DNA of 64,000 nt from Plenodomus lindquistii (Eukaryota > Ascomycota > Dothideomycetes > Pleosporales > Leptosphaeriaceae). A program made the position numbers and the translations under genes. The stretch lies in the NCBI GenBank assembly GCA_025504975.1, contig JANUWI010000008.1, forward strand, positions 620,001 through 684,000. The letters are read 5' to 3'. Positions 22,819-34,439 of the stretch are shown in pieces. The first letter of the stretch is position 1, and each line of letters begins with the position of its first letter. The notes beneath the pieces are model-generated. The model saw only the letters and a list, made by a program, of their open reading frames with translations, was not told where the DNA came from and ran no database searches.

Positions 22819-24709
22819 TCATTTAGCCTTTTTGTTCTCTACACCTCCAATCAAGCCTTTCTCTTTTGGGGAAGTAGATTTCCAAGGTGAGAGAGATCCT
22901 CCGCCTGCCACCCATCCAATAGCCATGACGATCAACGTGAAGGGCACAGCTGTAAGGAAGTACCAGCCGTAGGTGTCCTTGAGCGCAGATACACTCTCAT
23001 TCATGCTGTACAAACCAGAGATGAATGTCATAGGAATGAAGATCGTGGCAAGCCATGTGAGACGCGCCATGTTGTGATTCTCAATCAGTCCGCGGCGAGA
23101 ATCTTCGATTTGTATCTCCGCTGTCACAATGCCGGTGAGTCGCTCAACACGTTCCTGAAGCTCGTTGATGCTAGCGAGGACGCGTTGAAAGTCCGGAATG
23201 ATATCCTCGAAACCGTCTACATTATCGAAGTTGATGACCAACTTCTCTGAAAACATCGTTCGTACAGACATTGGAGAATTGGGCGCAGCACTACTCGGTT
23301 GCGACGAGGGAGTTGTGAGCCTTGCAGCCGCTGGTAACGCGTGGTCAAGAGTCTCTGTGACCATCTCCCGGAACACGGGCACTTGACGTCTCCAGACATG
23401 CAGTCGTTTCAAGGATGTGTCGATTGCATCACCCTTGGAACGGAAGAGTCGTGGCAGTTCAAGTTCCCATTCGATCTGGCTTAGTCGCGACCTGACATAG
23501 TCACAAACAACGAGCCATTCCGCACAGATCGTATAAAGCGTCGGTTTTGCAAGCACCTGGGCATTGATAGGATGTCCTTCGCTTAGCTCAAACCAGGGAA
23601 AGACCTTTGTCATCTGGCATATGTCTTCGAACCATGACACCGAGGATTTGATGTGGGGAATGACCTGAGCTCCCATTTTGGGTGTAGGCAGCCACATCGT
23701 ACGGTCGTACCACAGAGGCTGGCCCTGGCTGACCGTTGGATCCAATAGCACAATACCGACAGTTCCGTTCCCACACTTCTTATCCTTGCCAATCCACATT
23801 GTGGTACGCGTGCGAAGGATTGAGACCACAGCTCCGTCTTTATCCTGATAGTGCCAATGGTTCTCGTCGTTGTCTGGTCGCCGCAGCACGTTCCAAGAAT
23901 TGGCCTCCACTCGGGACTTGTGAAACTCGTCTTCCGACGAGTGGTACCTTAGACGGATATTGCGCATTTTGAACCAGGGTCGATGTTTCATGTTCGACAT
24001 CAGACTTGGTGGCATGGCCCAAGGATCACGAGTATTGTGCCACACGTATTCATCAATTTGTTCGCGGAAGAACAACGGATCGATGTCAAACCGAGATCCT
24101 AGTAGCTCAATGACTTGTTGTGATAGATCCTCCACGATGAACAGTCGCAAAGGGGGGGCTTTTGACTGGTCATGCGAAAGAGCGTGCAATGTCTCCTTGA
24201 GCGCCATAGATGTTGTAATTGGGGTCGTTACCGGCGCTGCGGCAGGTTGATATTCGATGAAGTTGATCTTCGTCCTATGTGCTCTTTCTTTGCGTTGGTC
24301 TGGGTATCTCTTCAATTCAGCCCATCGCAGCGGCGTGGTTCCCACTTGCATCCAGTCAGCCAGGTGGCGTAGGGTCCGCCATGTCGGAGACAGCGATTTG
24401 ATATGCGCCAAATAGGGCAAATCTTCGCTTCCGCTATGGCGTGTGAACACTCGGCAGAATTGCGAACGCGAAGCTTACTTACGGGATTTCCCACTCGTCC
24501 GCTGTTGAAATGCGCTCATAGCAGTCGCCGACGAGTTTGTACGGATCGAAAAATTGGGGTGTTTGCGGGACTGCTTTTGCTGACCATAGGGCTGGGATTA
24601 CGTCTATCGTGTGTGTCTTGTTGCGATCGAGGCCGTTTCCCGACTTGTGGTCCATGCTGCGGTCTTTGGTTTCAATGGATTTCGTGTCTGCGTTGCTCAT
24701 CACGGACAT
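22819..24709 (-). CDS. CorA-like divalent cation transporter family protein
   Basis: Two exons, 24709-24483 and 24433-22819, with a 49-nt GTAAGT..ATAG intron; the join DEWEIP-GSEDLPYLAH yields 613 aa. Most of the protein is a soluble N-terminal domain with no other recognisable domain. Near the C-terminus is a long helix (INELQERVERLTGIVTAEIQ) leading to two membrane segments, ARLTWLATIFIPMTFISGLY and the YFLTAVPFTLIVMAIGWVAG stretch. The pore loop reads GLYSMN, the variant common in fungal CorA-like proteins in place of the canonical GMN of Mg2+ channels. Ion selectivity is therefore uncertain. A TATA-like CTATATAC lies at 24769-24776, about 60 bp before the start. It is intact although pseudogenes lie on both sides. 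Confidence 0.85.
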
Positions 24710-25865
24710 ATATCAAATATCGTAATTATGGAGTCATTCTCAACGCTCAATGTGGGTGGCGGTGTGCTCTATATACTTTTGACTTGTTGCTTAGGCGCGC
24801 TGGGGGCCTGGAAGACTCCGTGCGGCAGAAGGATGCAGGAATGGTGGTCAGCGTCACGAATGACTCCTTGTAAGAGGATAGTAGCACGCGTATGCTTCAG
24901 AGATAACGACAGTGATGTTTTTTTCATGGCGCTGCTCCTGCATTCTCGAGGACCACAAAGTTGAAGTTGGGAGTCTCCTGAAACTGTTGGTTGCCTCCGG
25001 AAATCTTACGGATGAAACCGCATCCACGACAGATTGGGCTAAGTTAAACGAGGCGCTTAATTCCTCAGCCGCACCGCGCGACGTGCCGCCACGTAAGCAT
25101 TGCCTGCAGCGAAGAGACAGGTGATGCCTGAGCTGGCCGGATGCCTCAGGACTAGGGATGTTGTATTTCTCGATTTTCGGGAAATTCTGAGAAGTACATA
25201 CTTTACGTATATATACAATACTTCTCGTATATGTCTTAGCACGCTAGTACAAGAGTTAGTAAGCGCTTAAACCCGTTTACAAGTAATTACTTAGCTTTAG
25301 ATATTACTAATAGGCTAAGCTTCCCCACATAATCTATATCTATGCAGTCGGCAAAATATTGGCCCGGTATATCTCGTGTATCTCCCTCAAATTTGAAGAA
25401 ATACAGCCAACAAATACAGAAATCTGTATTATACAGATCCCCACTTAACAACCCTACTCAGGAATGGTCTCTGAGGTTCAACGGCGTGCAGGCGTCGGGA
25501 ACCGAGGGTATGGAAGTAGTAAATGGTGATGTTGCTGTCAAGGCGCTGCTGCCCTCCGGATCACACAAAACTCTTCCTTGAGCACTAAGCCAATAAAACT
25601 GAACGCCACGTCTTAACTATAGACGCCCCAGAGTCATATGGCTGTAGCCTGCCATTGTGGACCCGAAGTAAGTGGCTGAGTGAATGAGGCTGACGGTAGC
25701 CTCGCTTACTCGCCTGCCTAACGTCAGACTATTCCCGTACACAATGCGGGGAAGGTTGTAGCACCTCGGAGCTTGATCGCGAACCACACCCCAGGACTTT
25801 CTGGAAGAATGGCTGCTTGCACCATGAAATTAAATAGGGCTCCATGCGACCATATTCACAGCCCG
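24710..25865. other. Intergenic with a short AT-rich patch
   Basis: 1.15 kb. The stretch from about 25190 to 25330 is AT- and TpA-rich like the RIP block at the window start, while the rest is ordinary. Short frames (24611-24964, 25342-25581 plus) show no domain. The remote 5' part of the acyl-CoA ligase-like pseudogene may lie here but cannot be recognised. Confidence 0.45.
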
Positions 25866-27222
25866 AAGGTCCTGCATCTCGACAGGATCCCGAGATGACG
25901 CACGATATTTTCAAAGCACACTGGTCGAGGTACCTGGGACCCGCTGCTCCAGATCCGCACAAGTACCAGTACAAGCCTCATAGTAGTTCAATATTCGCAT
26001 CACCATTTCGACCGTTCCCGCCGACGCCAGCCAACTTGAACATCCGGTATGGAGGAGTCGAGCCGTTAACGCCTTCGATCATGCTCGGCGTCATTCCAAT
26101 GTACCATTCCTATGGCTTGATTTGTGGATTGTCCGTGTCAACATGCTGAAGGATACCATGATCATGCTGCCGAAATGGGATCTGGAATTTGCCTTGAAGA
26201 GCATCAAGAAGTACAAAATCACAGTCCTACCACTGGTTCCTCCTCTAACCGCCAATTAGCTCAAAGTCCTCTGACTGAAAAGTACGACCTGAGCTCCGTC
26301 GTGGGTGTGATAAGTGGCGCAGCTTATTTACTGTTGGTTTCCAACATCTTCGTCTCATGTACGATTAGTTTGCTCCTTTGTTTCACAGCTTGCTGCCCTA
26401 TACAGCAAGCTCTATTGTTCACCGGCCTATATGAGTAGGCCTACACACCTCGTAGCAGATCATCTGAATTTATCCCATCTATCTTAGACCAGTTCCTACA
26501 TTTACCTCCTGATGTCGCGTTTCAATTCGCCAAGAAGCTACCTCAGGGTGCTGATACGCCTATACCAAGCGGCTACGGCCTGAGCGAAGCAGCCAGCATT
26601 GAGGGTCCTGCCGCTCCCGGAATATTCTGGGCTTCCTGTATCTCCACCAGAGACAGTCGATCACCTGCTTCCTGGCATGGAAGGTCGTGTTGTAGACTCA
26701 GACACGCCCAAGAATGTGCCGAAGGGTGAAAGGGCGAGTTGTGGGTCCGAGGGCCCGTCGTGACGCCAGGTTACTTCAAAGATGTGAAAGCGATGGCTGA
26801 CATCTTCACCGAACCTGGATGGATGGCTTCGGACGGGAGACCCTGTCTTGCGCGATGACAACGACTGCATCCACTACCTTGATCACCTAAAGGAGATGAT
26901 TAAGGTCAAGGGCTTGCAGGTCGCAGCGACAGAGGTGGGGAATGTCCTACATGACCATCCCGAGGGTCTAGTTCGCGATTCTTGCGTGGCTGGTGTGGAC
27001 AATGGTCGCGGCGATGGGTCGCTGTTTGTTCGAGCTTCGGTGGTATTGACTGCTACAGGGCAAGATCAAGGCGAGCGAACGGTAGTGAGGAAACTGAATG
27101 AATGGATTGAGGGTCGACTGAGTAAGCATAAATGGCTTACTGGTGGTGTTGAGATTGTGGATTCGGTATGTAACGCGTTGCAGCCGATGCCGAATGACGC
27201 TGACGTATGGTTAGATCCCTAG
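25866..27222 (+). pseudogene. Decayed acyl-CoA ligase / 4-coumarate-CoA ligase-like gene
   Basis: Fragments of one adenylate-forming enzyme appear in order but in different frames. GVIPMYHSYGLI (25866-26149 region) is the HxxG-type core. Then come DTMIMLPKWDLEFALKSI and ITVLPLVPPL, a KYDLSSVVGVISGAA stretch, and IPSGYGLSEAAS (motif around the ATP site). GHLLPGMEGRVVD and RTGDPVLRDDNDC follow. The C-terminal lid HYLDHLKEMIKVKGLQVAATEV is still open from 26848 to 27222. Stops and shifts separate these pieces and the N-terminal third is not recognisable. The family activates aryl or fatty acids as acyl-adenylates and thioesters. I see no way to splice it into one frame. Confidence 0.8.
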
Positions 27223-27797
27223 GACTCCGTCTGGAAAGATGTTGAGAAGAGAGATGCGCGACCTGTCATGCGAGGATGAAGGCTGAGGGAAAGGCTAAGC
27301 TGTGATTCAGGAGAGAAGCAGCACAGTGTGCGCTCCGAGATTGTCCTCCGCACCCTTGTAGACGACGCCTTTACCATATCTTCAGACGTATAATAGGCCA
27401 TGTCACTCAGTAAACCATCCTACAACGCAACAGATGTTGATAACGAGGGGGAAACTACAGGATCCTGCTTCGGGAAGCCTGATGCTCGTGATCTTAGTTG
27501 GTGCTGTAGTGACTGTGCTTTCACCTTCACCGCGTCTTGGCATGTTGTTGTTTGTCACGCAAGCGCGCCTTCCTCACACTTGCCCTGCACTTATTACTGT
27601 TCAACCCCACTGCCTTCGAACTGCCATCGACAAATTTTTGGACACTCTTGGTGGCCAGTTTGGATCCGCAATCGCTTGTTCGTGGTCTGCGTGGTCTGCG
27701 TCGCGCACCGCTTTGCGACCCAAATCCAGATAGTTCGTCGGCCATACCGCGCCAGTAATTGAAGAAGCTAACGATACAGAACCTTTCGACAGTCGCC
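27223..27797. other. Intergenic, no gene seen
   Basis: 575 bp between the ligase pseudogene and the Lys-rich gene. Overlapping frames on both strands (27400-27864) have no recognisable content. Confidence 0.45.
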
Positions 27798-29975
27798 ATG
27801 CCGCCTCACGGTCTCTATCCGATGTCGCGCCACCATCTATCTGGTCAAATGCCGCCTTCAGCACGCCCGGTGTTCAATAGCATGGACTTTGGCGCGGAAA
27901 CACCTGAGCCAACACTCGACACCAACAGCCATGACAACGGCAGCGAGAGGAAGAACAAAGATAAGAAGAAGAAAAAGAAGCATTCTCTGGGTGCGAACGG
28001 CGATAAGCAGCAAGTGAGGGCCAGCAGCGCACCATCAACACCAGCGGTTGCTGCGACTCCGCCGACTGTAGGTTCGAAGAGTAGAAAGAGCAAAAGCAAG
28101 AACAGTAAGAGCGAACGCGATGCAGCTCCATCCGGAACTTCCACACAGAAGCGCAAGAGGCAGAGCACAGCGCAGGATGATGCGCCGACCATCAACCGTA
28201 GTGGCTCAGGTCACGACGGACTTCTGAATGGCAGTAGATTTCTGGAAGACATCAAGTCCTCGTTGGGCGATCTAGGTGCTGCCTTCAGATCTCCGCCAAA
28301 TACCATCAACCCTGTTGAAAGGCCGGCGAAGAAGTCCAAGAAAGCTTCTCGCAAGAGCGAAGGCGACGTGACTGCCATTGACGCTACAAACCTGGTCAGT
28401 AACGTCGTAAGCAAGCATAGTAGTAAGAATAAGACGCAAGAGAAGAATGAGAGGAAGAATGGTGATCTCAGCAATCACATCGCTGCTTCGCCTGCAAAGC
28501 CACCAGTATTGGTACCCGCCGCCAATTCACCACTGAAGACACCAGTACCGGTGCCCAACGTACGACCGCGACAGGCTTCTACACCGCTGAAGACGCCAAT
28601 TCCCCTTCCTCAAAATTCAGTATTACGACGCAACGTTGCTCCAATTGGGACACCTCAGACAAACCTGAGAGCGACTGACAGGGACTCTGATGTGCTCGTC
28701 TCTGAAACGCCTCCTTCGCAGATGTCAAGGAGCACCACAGCAATCAACAAGACACCCATCCCGTTCAGTCTATCTCAGAGCACACTCACACCCACCGGCG
28801 GTCGCAAAAAGAGCAAGAATGTACCCACCATCGACAAATCTCCTCTTAGCCCCACCGAACCGAACCAAATGTCATCCTCTGCGCAAACCAATGCGCCCTC
28901 TCAAGAAATCCGCACCAGCATCGCCGGTAATGCCCTCCTCACGACATCCAACCTTATGCAATACAAACAAGCCCTCAACGACGAGCCCAAGCCCCGTCCC
29001 CGGGCCCGCTCCTCCTCCATCGCCCCCTCAACCTTATCCTCCGACTCAAACCGCAGCATAAAAGACATGTTCCTCCGCGTCAACAAGCCCTACACCCGCT
29101 CCGGCGCAGAAAACGACCCATTCACCACTTCCACCAACAGCAGCAAACTCACCAAAAAGTCCAAATCCAAGACGAACAAGCGGCACGAAACGCACGACGA
29201 AGCCAACCTACAAACCTTCACAGCCGCATACACCTCATCCCAACGGACCGTAAACTTCACCGACGAACAAGAATACCTCACGGCATACACTTCCTTCAAG
29301 CTCGCCAACGACAACGGCACCTCCCCCCTCCCCTGCCTCAACAAACTAACCGGCTGCAACCCGAAACGCGAGCAAGTCCTGCGCCTAACCCGCGACGACC
29401 CCTCCCCCATGCTCAAAGTGCGCATCGCCTCGGAGTCCGACACCGCCGCCCTAACCACCGCCCACACCTCCTGCCTCGCAGCCGAAACACTTCTAACGCT
29501 GAGCATACCAGCGCGCGTCCCCATCCCCCTCGGCCGCATCGACGGAGTCTGGAAACTCTACTGTCCACGCTACGCCCACGACCACGTAGACATGTACGCA
29601 TTCGGCCAACGCACACTATCCATCTCTCCCATTGCAGGATTCACATCGGGATCAACGTACACGGCGCGCTTGTCGCTGCCGCCGCGGAGCATGGCGTTTA
29701 CCATTCTGAGTTTCGATGCCCCGCCTCATGCGAGTTTTCGCAGCACGACGCTCAAGACGGGTGCAGAGGGGTATAATTTCGACGTTGTGTTTTTGGGAAA
29801 CGGGTACTTGAAGATGTGGGTTGATTTGCAGGAATTGCTAATGGGTAGGAAGATGGAGGGCGGGAAGAAGATGGAGGTTTGGGGGGTGAGGGAGGGGGCG
29901 GTGCGGTGGGAGGAGGAGGTTGATGAATTGGAGGTTGTGGGGAGGAGGCTGTGTAGGGCGTATGATGGGGAGTAG
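27798..29975 (+). CDS. Lys/Ser-rich protein of unknown function
   Basis: Continuous frame; the ATG at 27798 (MPPHGLYPMSRH) is preferred over the upstream frame start at 27759 and gives 725 aa. Residues 1-450 are low-complexity and probably disordered: poly-Lys (KNKDKKKKKKHS), repeated SKSRKSKSKNSKS, and Pro/Thr-rich copies of the type LKTPVPVP and LKTPIPLP. The basic tracts would serve as nuclear localisation signals. The last 220 residues look folded, with EEVD-type acidic ends and landmarks TVNFTDEQEYLTAYTSFKLA, LNKLTGCNPKREQVLRL, GVWKLYCPRYAHDHVDMYAFG and GYNFDVVFLGNGYLKMWVDL. I do not recognise this domain. The uninterrupted frame and a conserved-looking C-terminus support a real gene. 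Confidence 0.75.
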   Translation: MPPHGLYPMSRHHLSGQMPPSARPVFNSMDFGAETPEPTLDTNSHDNGSERKNKDKKKKKKHSLGANGDKQQVRASSAPSTPAVAATPPTVGSKSRKSKSKNSKSERDAAPSGTSTQKRKRQSTAQDDAPTINRSGSGHDGLLNGSRFLEDIKSSLGDLGAAFRSPPNTINPVERPAKKSKKASRKSEGDVTAIDATNLVSNVVSKHSSKNKTQEKNERKNGDLSNHIAASPAKPPVLVPAANSPLKTPVPVPNVRPRQASTPLKTPIPLPQNSVLRRNVAPIGTPQTNLRATDRDSDVLVSETPPSQMSRSTTAINKTPIPFSLSQSTLTPTGGRKKSKNVPTIDKSPLSPTEPNQMSSSAQTNAPSQEIRTSIAGNALLTTSNLMQYKQALNDEPKPRPRARSSSIAPSTLSSDSNRSIKDMFLRVNKPYTRSGAENDPFTTSTNSSKLTKKSKSKTNKRHETHDEANLQTFTAAYTSSQRTVNFTDEQEYLTAYTSFKLANDNGTSPLPCLNKLTGCNPKREQVLRLTRDDPSPMLKVRIASESDTAALTTAHTSCLAAETLLTLSIPARVPIPLGRIDGVWKLYCPRYAHDHVDMYAFGQRTLSISPIAGFTSGSTYTARLSLPPRSMAFTILSFDAPPHASFRSTTLKTGAEGYNFDVVFLGNGYLKMWVDLQELLMGRKMEGGKKMEVWGVREGAVRWEEEVDELEVVGRRLCRAYDGE

Positions 29976-32900
29976 ATTGGGATGGGGGGGTTGGAGGAGC
30001 TGGAGCTGGAACGGTTGGAAAGGGTTGATTGGTTGGGGAGGTAGAGATGGAGAGTTGAAGGATTGAGTCTGGAGAGCGGGTACGTTGGCTTCTAAATCGT
30101 ACTTGATGGGGACGATTGAACTTGCTTGGAGAAGAAGATTTGAAGCTTGTTGCGTGCTTTCATTCCAGAGTTCGCCGGGAGACAGCAACGAGTCGAGTGG
30201 GTACACGATAGGCGCGACGAATTCCCACGAAGCTCTGTGTTTGAGCGACAAGTGTAGAGCGGCTGATACTGTGAGACGCCCAATGACGCGTCCAGGCAGT
30301 GTAAGCAAAACTCATGTAGCCTCATAGAGCTTAATAGGATGGGATCTTATGTCGCCCAGCTTGTTAATGCTCGAAATAGGGTGAAGTAAGCGACTTGGCA
30401 CAGTCACCTCGTGAAACGGCAGCGCCATGAATGGCAGATACCATATCAGCTGAACAAGCTGCATTGTTGCCAGAAACTCTCTTCTGCTGCGGCAATGAGA
30501 CATTTCTTCTTCCCTGCCGGGTATACATGCTTTGAAGCTCTAAATTATGTCCTTGGGTAGGCTTCGTGTCATGCTCACTTTTTTTTTTTTTTTTTTAAAA
30601 AAACCCCCGGAAGGTGTGTGCCGTTCCGAGTTGCAGCTCGTGGCTGTATCATAAGGAAATTTGCCATGGCAAGCAAATCAGCACTTTGAACTCGCTGTGC
30701 TGAGTCGCGTGAGATTGATGGCCAGGAAGGTAGGGATGCACAGGATACTGCGCAGCGCCTCATAGTACCGAAAACAGTGTGCGTGAGTATAATAGCAGGG
30801 GCTACACGATACCTGGTGAGATGGCTTCGCTTCCAGAGAAGTGCTTCTCGAGATGTTGTTATATTGATGACGCCGTTCCTGGCCAGACTTGTGGTAGTGG
30901 GCGAGGTACTGACGTCTAGATTGCACTGTGTGTCGCACTTTTTGAGAACAAGTGTCCGTAGGAGATGCGCCCAGATGCAAGGCGCACCCCAAGTCTACAC
31001 TTCTATCGATGCACGGCTCGGTGCACAGTCTCGTCGCAGTGTGTTGCTTGAGCTAGCTGGGCTACGATGATGCATGGCAACGTCAGATGATCTTTTATTG
31101 TACATGGAGAGTCCAGATGCACACGGCGGTCTGCCTCATTCTGTGATGGACGTGCTTGGTACACTTCGCTGTCTGGCCACCCAAGTAAGACACCGCATGA
31201 TGCAAGTTTGCGCCGTATTGTTGACGAAAGGTCACGGTCCTCTGAGGCTTGGTCGAGATCGGCCTATGGGCGTATACCATCGTTTGGGACATCGTACACA
31301 GCGCGCGCACATGTCCAGGTGGCTCTGAGGACATCAAGTTGTTATGTGTAACGGAAATTGAACCTAATTGCAGGAACTGGGGCGCAAGCATACTCATGGT
31401 TCCAGATCGCACTAGCTCCCTGGGAAGACGTGAACACAATGGTACGGGGCTACTTCTCTTTGTGCGCAATGGGACAGTGTACAAACCCAACTCGTGCGAA
31501 CTTTTCTCAAGTCCATTGACGAGCAAAACAATAGTCGGAGCTAAGGGATACATGCAAGCTGTGGCCCGATCCGTAGCTTGTAGACGTCTAGGCGAGCCGG
31601 TCGTCCAGTATCGTGTACTACCACTTTGGGACGAGCGTTTGACCGTTGCGACAACAGGCGAAAAGCAAAGATATACGTCAGCATCAGGCCATGACAACAG
31701 TGATTGCTTCCAGGATGTAGACGGGGCAACGACGCGGCTATCTCGCGACGTTGGTCTTTGGGGATCTAGATCGTCGCAGGGAGTCGATTCTGGAGCAGCT
31801 GCCAACTCTCATGCAAGCCTCCCATATAGAGTAAGCTAGTGTAAGCTATCGATATAGTTGCAACGACTAGGGGACCCAATGTACGTGTGGTCCAGACCGT
31901 TGCCAAGACAGATCTTGCGCCAGAGGAACGGCAGCAGACCTGCGCGTTCGTGTCGTCATCAAATGAATGATCGCAAGAAGTGGACTGGATGGCTCCTAGA
32001 TAGCGGTGTGCGGATGCTGGTGCCGTGTGTGTACACAGAGGGCTTGCGACCGTGGATTTGAGGTTGCGATACAGTGCGCAGATCAAAGGTGGTCTGGCCA
32101 GAAACTGACAAGTCGGCCAATGACTAGGTGTCATGGCGTAGCATTTTCGAGTAAGCGCGGGTTTTGTCAGACGAATGAACCATGGTTCTCTGAAAGTCCA
32201 AAACTGGTGAGCTGCGGCCAAGTTGCGCCTGACAATGGCCTTGCAAAGACAGCACGTTTCTGCCAGAGTGATCGGCGCTGAAGGATGTTCGGTATGTGCC
32301 GGGTCAACGTCGGCGTTGGGGATGGTGTGGAGAATAGTTCGTGATGATTAGATAAATATACTCTACAAGGTCCCGACCGAGGTGCCAGATTGTGGCTGAT
32401 GACGAGCTGCGTAATACGTATCCTTGCCGGAACCTTGTGCCGTCGAATTGTAACTGTACATGGCTTATGAAGAAGCGTAGTGGTAGGGTAGGTTTAGCTG
32501 GGCACTCGCACACGCAAGAAGTCGGAGTGGTGGTTTCGGAAGTTTGGAATGCCGTACACTAGGAGTAGCTGAAGCTTAGCGCAAAGGTCGCGCCCCTTTC
32601 TCAGGAATCAGAATCCAGCCGAAAGCAACAGCGACGGCGAGGTTGAGCTGAAAGAAGACGTTGGGTGCAGTGGGAAACTGTTGCGAGGTCGGCGTGCTTG
32701 ATATGCTGCGCCGTGCGGGACATTGCGCGGCGCACATGGCAGTGATTATGGCAAATTTCCAAACGAGCGCTGAGATGACTGTCATTGCCTTGAAGGGCCC
32801 TGGGCGAAGTGCACATGGATCTTGGACGATGATGCAGTCCCCCTCAGTGTGTCGAGTGTTGGCTACAGGGCTGGGCACATTGCTCTAGTGTACGGTACCC

Positions 32901-34439
32901 GTGGCTGTCGGAGGAGACCAGCGCCATGTAACGTTACCACGGCAAGGCAGGCACTCTTGAGTCGTACATATGGCGGTTCCAAGGGTGGTTGTCGGCGGGG
33001 TCTAAGCAGCAGCAATAAAGCAAGCACGATGCAATCCGAATTCGAATGCGGGAGGGCGGGAAGGCTGCGGGTGATTCGCCAGAGTCAGACGCAATTGCGA
33101 CTAGCGCCGTGGGAATAAGAGCAAGACTTTGAGCCTTGAGGCCTAGACTCGACATGTGTAACATGACACGCGCTGCGGCCGACGGAAAGCCTTTGAAGAT
33201 GGGCATCAGGTGGGTGCATGTTGCGTGCTCAGTGCTGGCCGCAGGGCCCATGTAGGCTTGTGCAGGGTCGAGGGGAAAGAGGCATGACATTGATGTGTAC
33301 TGTAAGAAGGAGGGTGCAGTGTAAAGGACAGATGGGGATGAGGTGTCGCAGACGGCGACTAGCGATCAGCGAACGAGCAGTGCGTCCCGTCCTGGCCCCA
33401 AGATCGTCGATCTGGGCTGGAGTGAGCGTGCACAGTACACGGTAAGACGCAGGATTCGGCCAGCGCTGCTATGTATAGTCAGGCTGGGCTTGGGGGTTGT
33501 CGAGATGAGGGCGTCGTGTGCACTGTACCGTGCGCCAGCGACACGCAGGCCATGATGTGGTGTTGAGCGTCAGCACGGGAGGGCCAGCCGCGAGAGGGCG
33601 ACAGTGCTGCTGCCCGTGAATGAACCATGCGCGCACTGTGCACGAGGCAAGGAGCCGAGAGCGTCCAGACCGGCCCAGCGAGGGCGACCCGCTTTTTGGC
33701 GCTGCTTACTGTGCACCGAACAAGGCAGACGACCTCCACCAAAACACACAGCACCAAGACACACAAGCAGCCCAATCAGCGGCTGCGAGACGGGCCCGAG
33801 AGCGCACCCGAGGGCGGCGGCTGGGAGGCTGGGAGGCTGGGAGGCTGCGAGGCGGCGTCGACGGCGCAGGGCTGCGTCTTGCAACATTGCAACATGGGCG
33901 CCCGCACGCCGCACAGCCAGCGGCTCTCGCTCTCGCTCTCGCTGGTGCAGGCTTAGTCCCCACCCACCAGAGAGGGCGGCCGCTCGGGCAAAGTCCAACA
34001 AGACGGACGCAAAGGCCTCCACCTCAGCCGGCTGTTCTAGATCGCCCTGGGCACCGCCTGCGGAGCCTTTCACGCCCCCAGTTTGCCAGTCCCGCGCCAG
34101 TCCCCTCGCATTCCTCTTACCCACCACATTCCTCCCTGCCCTCTGCCCGCTACTCCGCCATCCCCAACTTTGCCTTTCCTTCCGCATGCAATCTGTCCAG
34201 CCTCTGTAACCGTCTTCGTCCGCCAAGCCTGTGCGCCCTACCCTCGTTGTTGTCCAGCATCCCGTATAGCGCCGTTTACCCCAGTCCCCAGTGTTGGCTC
34301 GCCGCCTCGACACCTTGACAGCGTGCACACACAGCCGCAGCCGCAGCCGCAGCCGCCGCCGCCTATCCATTGACCTCTATCCCTCTGGCACACATTGTGG
34401 AGGTCCATTTCGCCTACAGCCCGTATGGGATTGTAAAAC
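29976..34439. other. 4.5-kb region without recognisable genes
   Basis: Frames up to 266 aa exist (31095-31805 minus, 31249-31839 plus, 33570-34370 minus) but overlap on opposite strands and show biased Arg/Ala/Pro composition without domains. Simple sequence includes T18-A7-C5 at 30579-30608 and CAGCCG-type repeats at about 34330-34365. The last 350 bp is pyrimidine-rich and likely the 5' UTR and promoter of the histidine kinase. GC is ordinary, so this is not a RIP relic. Confidence 0.5.
30579..30608. repeat. Homopolymer tract T18-A7-C5
   Basis: Eighteen T, seven A and five C follow one another. The T/A part can pair with itself. It could be a poly(A)-derived relic on the minus strand or a slippage site; no flanking retroposon was recognised. 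Confidence 0.7.

Noticed and set aside
31095..31839. Overlapping 236-aa and 196-aa frames on opposite strands
   Set aside because: Neither shows a domain, signal or splice context; probably chance.
33570..34370. Arg/Ala-rich frames on both strands before the histidine kinase
   Set aside because: GC-rich leader sequence is open in several frames at once; no domain and strong composition bias.
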